From JAVBKP01 sp031553975 (GTDB lineage: Bacteria; Bacillota; Clostridia; Peptostreptococcales; Anaerovoracaceae), in contig JAVBKP010000061.1 of NCBI GenBank assembly GCA_031553975.1, forward strand, positions 1 through 48,936: a stretch of 48,936 nt of DNA, given 5' to 3'. The notes under the pieces were generated by a model, which was given only the letters and a program-made list of their open reading frames with translations, was not told the origin of the DNA and made no database searches. Positions 42,023 to 46,618 of the stretch are shown piece by piece (the stretch's first letter is position 1; each line of letters begins with the position of its first letter). A program made the position numbers and the translations under genes.

Positions 42023-43288
42023 CTAATCGTTTCCTGCATGGGCTACAGTATTTTCCTCATGGCTAGAACCCTTCTTATCTACAACGTCTAAAATCACATA
42101 GGCTATTAAGGCAATAAAGCAAAGTACGCCCGTCAAAATCCATGCGTTAGGTATTGTATGCCCAACCAAGTAAGCACCAATAATGGCAGGACCTATGGCA
42201 CGACCGGCCCCTCCAATAATATCGCAGATAGATTGAAAACGCGCTCTGTGGGTGACGGGGGAGTGGTTAGCAATATAAACACCCATATTTGTGGCAGATA
42301 AGATTTCGCCTACTGTCCATATAGCCGTGAAGAATAGAAATGGTCCCAATGTCTTTGTAAAAGCAAACATACCAAAACCGACAGCAAAGAAGCCTGCGGC
42401 AAGAACCATGTTCCAAATCGCACTAAATCGTTTTGTAAGAACGACGATTATCACTGTGAGAAGAACGACGACAGCACCGTTAAGTGCCATGGCATATCCA
42501 TAAAACTTAGCACCTTCTGCTATACCAAAAAGTTCCTTTGCTTGTAGAGGCATCAAGAATCCCGTTTGAGAATATGCCAACGAAAGTAGGATATCAATAA
42601 TGGCAAAAGACAAGAGTACTGGTCGTTTAAGCAGAGCTTTAAATACAGAGCCACTTGCGGAAGCCTCTCCAGCACGTTGTTTATCTGCGTTGATTAATGC
42701 AATTTGCTCTTTGGTTGGGGTAGTATCTGGCACCCCGAGAACCACAATTAACGTAGCCAGCAAACCAGAGATACCATCACCCCAAAAGAGCCAGGACGTA
42801 TGGCTTTCAAACAAAAGCCCTGCAAAAAGTGGACCCACGGCGGTGCCAATGTTCATACCGAGGTATAGCAGTGACATTGACGCTTTTCTGTTTTTGGGGG
42901 TGGTTAAATCCATGGTGATTGCAGAATTAATCGGGCCTTGCATTCCGAACATGAAAGAACTGACCAGTAGGACATATAATATTGCTTTTGAATCCCCCAA
43001 GAATCCACAGATGAATATTAGAAAATATCCTAAGCTCTGCACTGTGACATAGATGGTCTTACGATTAAAATGATCCGCAAGTTTGCCAGATATCATGGCT
43101 GCAGGCACAAATAAAGTGGTAGATACCAGTAAATATCGACCAATTGACTCCTCGTCAAGTCCTAGACGCACACTCATAAACAAGGTGAGAAAAGGAAAGA
43201 CAAAATAGCCAAAGTTATTAATGATACGGGCTAGAACAAGCATATAAATACTGCGTGGTAGCCTAAAATATTGTTCGATAAAATCCAA
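42023..43288 (-). CDS. MFS transporter, tandem paralogue B (DHA1-like)
   Basis: The 421-residue protein is similar to paralogue A over its whole length. It starts DFIEQYFRLPRSIYMLVLARI against NFISQYRGLPRNIYILVMARI, with GKLADHFNRKTIYV and TPKNRKASMSLLYLGMNIG. The start codon is TTG at 43288 with GGTGG 4 nt upstream. The pair arose by tandem duplication; they may form a heterodimer or have diverged in specificity (inference). Its promoter is at 43320-43348. Confidence 0.87.
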   Translation of the reverse strand: MDFIEQYFRLPRSIYMLVLARIINNFGYFVFPFLTLFMSVRLGLDEESIGRYLLVSTTLFVPAAMISGKLADHFNRKTIYVTVQSLGYFLIFICGFLGDSKAILYVLLVSSFMFGMQGPINSAITMDLTTPKNRKASMSLLYLGMNIGTAVGPLFAGLLFESHTSWLFWGDGISGLLATLIVVLGVPDTTPTKEQIALINADKQRAGEASASGSVFKALLKRPVLLSFAIIDILLSLAYSQTGFLMPLQAKELFGIAEGAKFYGYAMALNGAVVVLLTVIIVVLTKRFSAIWNMVLAAGFFAVGFGMFAFTKTLGPFLFFTAIWTVGEILSATNMGVYIANHSPVTHRARFQSICDIIGGAGRAIGPAIIGAYLVGHTIPNAWILTGVLCFIALIAYVILDVVDKKGSSHEENTVAHAGND

Positions 43289-43319
43289 ATTTCCACCGCC
43301 TTTTCACATAATTCTTTAG

Positions 43320-43348
43320 ATTCTATATGAAACACACTAAAAATACAA
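43320..43348 (-). promoter_or_regulatory. Sigma-A-like promoter of the MFS pair
   Basis: On the minus strand, TTGTAT (43348-43343) is 17 nt from TAGAAT (43325-43320), followed by a leader of about 25 nt to the TTG start. Confidence 0.55.
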
Positions 43349-43404
43349 CAGAAAATGGTTGTTTTTTAAAAAATGTAAAGTAGCTGTAACATAAAAAATA
43401 TGAT

Positions 43405-43432
43405 TTGACATTTAATGTAAAAATAGTATAAT
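43405..43432 (+). promoter_or_regulatory. Strong sigma-A promoter for the P-loop-like/Sfp/RecX operon
   Basis: Perfect TTGACA (43405-43410) and perfect TATAAT (43427-43432) boxes are spaced by 16 nt. The start codon at 43462 lies about 23 nt past the expected start point, with GGGGG as ribosome site. Confidence 0.75.
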
Positions 43433-43461
43433 AAAAGAATGTTATACAAAGGGGGAAAGAT

Positions 43462-44253
43462 ATGAAACAAAATGCAACAGAGGTATTATACGGAACAGGG
43501 AGTAGAGGGCAGAAAACTATAGTGGAGAAAGTAGAGGTAATAAAAGAGGTCTACACCAGTTTGCCAAGATGTCATATAGGAATTGTAGGGCTGACAGCAG
43601 GAGCAGGCGCTACATTTGTAAGTTTAACATTGGCCAAGGCCATTAGTTTTGGTGGCGTGCTACCTTCTGTGGTGCAACTTTGGTCTGATGATATAGGAGA
43701 AACCAGTGGGGTTAACATAGGAAAAGACAATACCCCCGTAGTCATATATGACTTTTCAGCAGGAACAGATGAGCAAATTGTTGGAAAAATTCAGGACATG
43801 GATCAAATCATCATAGTAATCGATCCATTGCCTTCAAAAATAGTAAAAGGTTTTGACCTCTACGAAAAAATAATTGCAGCATGGGAGACGGTTGCACCCC
43901 AAAAATCGAGGATTTTCGGGGACCCCGCAGTTCTAAATGAACAAAGATCATCATTGGGGACGGTTCTAAATGAAGACAAAGAGGGAAGAAATGTTCTAAT
44001 TGCAATTAATAAGTGCCATAACGAAATCCGCATAAAGGATTTAGAAAAAATATTTTCATCCCCCAGCTACGCTGTTGGGGACGGTTCTAAATTAATGACC
44101 ATAAGGTCAATTAATCCAAAATATATTTACACAGCTGAGATTAAAAACATACCGCCCTATAGTATTTGCTTTGTCAGGGCTGAACTAGAAAAAGATATAA
44201 AAAAACTATTGCACCATATACTGCCAAAGGAGATACAAAATGTGCTAAAATAG
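43462..44253 (+). CDS. MinD/ParA-like P-loop protein with degenerate Walker A and several in-frame palindromic insertions
   Basis: The 263-residue protein has IGIVGLTAGAGATFVSLTLA (about residues 38-57) where a Walker A loop would sit, but the GKT lysine is replaced (GAT), so ATP hydrolysis is doubtful. VVIYDFSAG and IIIVIDPLP resemble later strands of the fold, and NVLIAINKC the base-recognition strand. Between IAAWETV and EGRNVLIAINK about 35 residues are largely repeat-coded: a hairpin at 43897-43921, a split flank read AVLNE, and an intact flank read GTVLNED. A third flank is read VGDGSKL at 44077. I do not recognise a named family. Confidence 0.7.
   Translation: MKQNATEVLYGTGSRGQKTIVEKVEVIKEVYTSLPRCHIGIVGLTAGAGATFVSLTLAKAISFGGVLPSVVQLWSDDIGETSGVNIGKDNTPVVIYDFSAGTDEQIVGKIQDMDQIIIVIDPLPSKIVKGFDLYEKIIAAWETVAPQKSRIFGDPAVLNEQRSSLGTVLNEDKEGRNVLIAINKCHNEIRIKDLEKIFSSPSYAVGDGSKLMTIRSINPKYIYTAEIKNIPPYSICFVRAELEKDIKKLLHHILPKEIQNVLK
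43897..43921. repeat. Second small hairpin repeat inside the P-loop-like gene
   Basis: CCCCAAAAATC and GATTTTCGGGG form an inverted repeat around GAG with one mismatch. A closely related sequence in reverse orientation occurs inside the next gene (44536-44558). It is followed at once by GGGGAC, six extra bases, then GTTCTAAAT, a disrupted copy of the main flank. Confidence 0.7.
43956..43971 (+). repeat. Element flank inside the P-loop-like gene (read GTVLN)
   Basis: The exact 16-mer GGGGACGGTTCTAAAT lies in the second open frame of the flank. No core follows; the next 100 bp are coding-like until the next flank at 44077. Confidence 0.92.
44077..44114 (+). repeat. Element flank plus core inside the P-loop-like gene (read GDGSKL)
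   Basis: An exact 16-mer GGGGACGGTTCTAAAT (44077-44092) is followed by the core hairpin TTAATGACC / GGTCAATTAA. The reverse flank is absent. A small hairpin, CCCCCAGC tac GCTGTTGGGG, runs into the flank from 44061. Confidence 0.92.
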
Positions 44254-44257
44254 GCAT

Positions 44258-44950
44258 ATGATTTTTTATTATGAAGAAAATTTGAATAAAAACCATCGGG
44301 AAAAAGCACTACAGCTCTCTCTTAATCATTATTGTAGGGAAAACAGAATTTTAGGACATCAAAAACAAGACAGCCACAATGGATTTGAGATCAAAAAAGG
44401 CGAGCATGGCAAACCATACATTGAAGAGATAAAAAACTTGCATTTTTCAATAAGTCACTCAGGACATTGGTGGGTTTGCGTAGTGGATAACCAACCGATT
44501 GGAATGGATATTGAATGTATTCAGCACCGGGGTGGCCCCGAAAATCTCCGATTTAGGGACGACAGCCGTGCCCAAGTGAGAGGTTGTCATTTAGAACCGT
44601 CCCCAGTTGCTGACCGATTGGTTATGGATGATTTAGAACCGTCCCCAACCAGAGGGCTAAGGATTGCGGAGCGATTTTTTGCGCCGAATGAGATACGGTA
44701 TATCAAGGGTGGTGGGGATTTTTATGAGATTTGGACGAGAAAAGAGGCTTATGTCAAGTACACGGGAAGAGGTATTGCCCAAGGGCTAGATACTTTTTCG
44801 GTGGTAGATGATAACAATTGTTTAGTTGAGAAAATAGGGGAGGTTTACTTTGGAAAGGCACCAATCGAAATCACGAATAACTTCTGCAGTCCCAAGCAAA
44901 CCGGGCAGTATAAAGGACTGTGCATTAAGCTATCTGAGATATGGGGATAG
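44258..44950 (+). CDS. 4'-phosphopantetheinyl transferase (Sfp-type) with a repeat-derived insertion of about 44 residues
   Basis: The 230-residue enzyme transfers phosphopantetheine from CoA to carrier proteins. Motifs seen are KGEHGKPYI, FSISHSG, PIGMDIE (metal-binding Asp and Glu), RFFAPNE and IWTRKEAYVKYTGRGI. In other Sfp proteins only a few residues separate the DIE motif from the RFFxPxE motif. Here about 44 residues intervene (HRGG to PTRG), containing HLEPSP and DLEPSP coded by two element flanks at 44589 and 44631. All catalytic motifs remain in frame. The 3' end overlaps recX by about 100 bp. Confidence 0.88.
   Translation: MIFYYEENLNKNHREKALQLSLNHYCRENRILGHQKQDSHNGFEIKKGEHGKPYIEEIKNLHFSISHSGHWWVCVVDNQPIGMDIECIQHRGGPENLRFRDDSRAQVRGCHLEPSPVADRLVMDDLEPSPTRGLRIAERFFAPNEIRYIKGGGDFYEIWTRKEAYVKYTGRGIAQGLDTFSVVDDNNCLVEKIGEVYFGKAPIEITNNFCSPKQTGQYKGLCIKLSEIWG
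44536..44558. repeat. Second small hairpin repeat inside the Sfp gene
   Basis: CCCCGAAAATC, TC and CGATTTAGGG form a short hairpin. Its reverse complement nearly equals the hairpin at 43897-43921 (both contain AAATCG, three purines, then ATTTTCGGGG). Confidence 0.65.
44589..44646 (-). repeat. Element inside the Sfp gene: reverse flank, core, reverse flank
   Basis: ATTTAGAACCGTCCCC occurs exactly twice (44589-44604 and 44631-44646), both read LEPSP. Between them lies the core GTTGCTGACCGATTGGTTA. The two flanks are direct, not inverted, repeats, unlike the intergenic copies. Confidence 0.95.
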
Positions 44951-45383
44951 GACAATGGTCGAGATGAAGAAGTACCTTGAAAAAAAGGGCTTTGAATTTG
45001 ACGAAATAAAGGAAGCGTTAGACTTCCTATTGGACTGCCAGTTTGTGGATGATGTGAAGTATACAGAGCGCTATGTGAATGCGGGGATTGAAAAACGCAA
45101 ATCCGCCAGAAAACTTACCCAAGAACTCTCGCAAAAGGGGATTGCAAAGGATATAATATCTCAATATATACAAACGAATTTGACGAGGGATGTGTCATAT
45201 GAGAATGCGCTAGCTGAGGCAAAAAAATATATGACAAAACGCAATTTTGGCACAGAGAAAACCGAGATGAACAAAGTCATGCAACGACTTGCTTATCTCG
45301 GTTATGAGTCTTCTATCGTGTATAAAGTAGCATCAGCTTTGCGTAGCAACAAAGATGACGAGTATATAGGTGATGATTATTGA
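44850..45383 (+). CDS. recX: Regulatory protein RecX
   Basis: The 177-residue protein has the RecX repeat pattern ALSYLRYGDRTMVEMKKYLEKKGF, then VDDVKYTERYVNAGIEKRKS and LTQELSQKGIAKDII. RecX modulates RecA filaments. The ALSYLRYGDRT segment matches the usual RecX N-terminus and is coded inside the 3' end of the Sfp gene in another frame. The TTG at 44850 has AGGGGAGG 6 nt upstream, so the genes probably overlap by 101 bp. A shorter start, ATG 44955 after the Sfp stop, would remove this N-terminal helix. Confidence 0.82.
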   Translation: MERHQSKSRITSAVPSKPGSIKDCALSYLRYGDRTMVEMKKYLEKKGFEFDEIKEALDFLLDCQFVDDVKYTERYVNAGIEKRKSARKLTQELSQKGIAKDIISQYIQTNLTRDVSYENALAEAKKYMTKRNFGTEKTEMNKVMQRLAYLGYESSIVYKVASALRSNKDDEYIGDDY

Positions 45384-46015
45384 GGAATAACTTCACCCTC
45401 TGTTGAAATGACCGCCACATTCCAAGGAACCATCTTACTACAATTCTTCAGCGCCAGAATGGCCGCATTTGACAATCCACCGCAGCAAGGCACTTCCATA
45501 CGAGCAACGGTTACGCTTTTAATTTGATTCTGTTCAAGTATGGCAGTTAATTTTTCTGAATAATCACCTTCATCTAATTTAGGACAACCGATGAGGGTGA
45601 TTCTGTTTTTCATAAAGTCACCGTGGAAATTGGCGTAAGCAAATGCTGTGCAGTCAGCAGCAATTAGTAGATGAGCGTCGTTAAAGTAGGGAGCATTTAC
45701 TGGAACGAGCTTAATCTGTACGGGCCATTGTTGCAGGGCAGAGGGCATAGGACCATCATGAAGAGCAGATGGTGCAAGAGTTGCTTTGTGCTCTGCCACA
45801 GCAGACTTATCATAAGCATCGGCTTCACGCTCTTCAAAGGTGATGGCACCTGTTGGGCATTTTGGCATACACATACCCAAGCCGTCACAATAATTATCAC
45901 TGAGCAATTTGGCTTTACCATTCACTATACCAATGGCGCTTTGGTGGCACGCATTGGCGCAAAGACCGCAACCAACACATTTATCCTCATCAATCTTTAT
46001 CACTTTTCTAATCAT
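45377..46015 (-). CDS. 4Fe-4S dicluster ferredoxin-type protein
   Basis: The 212-residue protein has two N-terminal cluster motifs, CVGCGLCANAC and CDGLGMCMPKCP. A conserved domain follows with QQWPVQIKLVPVNAPYF, LLIAADCTAFAYANFH, IGCPKLDEG and EVPCCGGLS. The family is widespread in anaerobes with no firm function. From memory, most relatives have a CxCPG-type motif just before the RQWPVQ segment; here it reads LAPSALHDGPMPS with no cysteine. The ATG at 46015 has GGGAGG 5 nt upstream. The 3' end overlaps recX by 7 bp on the opposite strand. Confidence 0.88.
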   Translation of the reverse strand: MIRKVIKIDEDKCVGCGLCANACHQSAIGIVNGKAKLLSDNYCDGLGMCMPKCPTGAITFEEREADAYDKSAVAEHKATLAPSALHDGPMPSALQQWPVQIKLVPVNAPYFNDAHLLIAADCTAFAYANFHGDFMKNRITLIGCPKLDEGDYSEKLTAILEQNQIKSVTVARMEVPCCGGLSNAAILALKNCSKMVPWNVAVISTEGEVIPQ

Positions 46016-46043
46016 ACTATCCTCCCAATTTATCTCAAAATTC

Positions 46044-46070
46044 ATACAAAATGTTGTATTCTTTATTATA
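46044..46070 (-). promoter_or_regulatory. Promoter -10 box and operator-like palindrome of the ferredoxin-type gene
   Basis: A perfect TATAAT on the minus strand (46070-46065) has no good -35 partner. Just downstream is ATACAA...TTGTAT (46044-46059), an inverted repeat at the expected start point, suggesting a repressor site. The regulator is unknown. Confidence 0.4.
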
Positions 46071-46084
46071 CAATAATACTATAG

Positions 46085-46327
46085 TTTTACGACGACGTCT
46101 GTTGCACTTGCAACGAATTTGAAAAAGAGAAGGATTTTAAAAAGTACAAAAACACGTTAACAAAAGATGCATAGTACGAGGAACTTTACAACTATCTCTC
46201 AGACTTGAAAACTGCCACGGGCATGGAGTATGTCTATGTCATGGCGGACTTAGGCGGGGACGAACTTACATATATCGTATCAGGGGAGATTATCGCCATA
46301 TACGGAATGGATGCCAACATTGAATGA
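46085..46327 (+). pseudogene. Remnant of a sensor-domain gene (possibly chemotaxis-receptor or Cache type) with an in-frame amber codon
   Basis: One frame reads NEFEKEKDFKKYKNTLTKDA, TAG (46172-46174), then YEELYNYLSDLKTATGMEYVYVMADLGGDELTYIV and stops at 46327. The pattern of a helix followed by EYVYVMAD...TYIV resembles the extracellular sensor domain of methyl-accepting chemotaxis proteins. There is no start with a ribosome site, no membrane helix and no signalling domain. It is best read as a decayed fragment in the otherwise gene-free gap 46016-46618. Confidence 0.5.
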
Positions 46328-46416
46328 TATAGTGGTTAAAGGTATGGTACAAGAATTCAATTTAAAAGACGGTAGTGCTTAACCGGCAATGGTAGGCAAA
46401 CAAAACTTCTAAATAA

Positions 46417-46450
46417 TCAAAAAAGATGACCAATCGGTCATCTTTTTTGA
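46417..46450. terminator. Perfect hairpin terminator with GACCAATCGGTC core
   Basis: TCAAAAAAGATGACC and GGTCATCTTTTTTGA are perfectly complementary (15 bp) around AATC, giving an A-run and T-run on either side. It shares the AAGATGACC arm and core with the terminator at 32522-32551. It abuts the palindromic element that follows. Confidence 0.85.
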
Positions 46451-46520
46451 TCTTAATTTGGGGACGGTTCTAATTAACTGACTTACAGGTCAGCTAATTA
46501 GAACCGTCCCCAATTAAGAT
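46450..46520. repeat. Palindromic element, simple form with extended arms (copy 5)
   Basis: Arms of about 31 bp run from ATCTTAATT through GGGGACGGTTCTAATTA to CTGAC, with a loop of a few bases and their complement after it. The flank differs slightly (CTAATTA for CTAAAT), and both arms carry the same change, so compensating mutation or a subfamily is implied. It lies 11 bp upstream of the ileS promoter. Confidence 0.93.
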
Positions 46521-46530
46521 TAGACTTTAC

Positions 46531-46560
46531 TTGACTTTCCAGTGGAAAATGCGGTAAAAT
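46531..46560 (+). promoter_or_regulatory. Sigma-A-like promoter of ileS
   Basis: TTGACT (46531-46536) and TAAAAT (46555-46560) are 18 nt apart. The leader to the ATG is only about 50 nt and contains no T-box sequence or antiterminator, so ileS here does not appear to be under T-box control. Confidence 0.65.
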
Positions 46561-46618
46561 ATGTGATTAAGATAATTTTTTAAAATATAAATTTAGTGCA
46601 AGGCGGAGAGTGACAAAA

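Noticed and set aside
44491..44512. CCAACCGATTGG in Sfp as another core insertion
   Set aside because: It codes QPIGMDIE, the conserved catalytic motif of the family, so the match is coincidental.
46172..46174. In-frame TAG considered as a pyrrolysine or other recoded codon
   Set aside because: No start, no PYLIS-like structure was evident and no pyl genes are in the window; a decayed gene is simpler.
46521..46618. T-box leader for ileS
   Set aside because: The leader is only about 50-100 nt, with no specifier stem, no conserved T-box sequence and no terminator/antiterminator pair.
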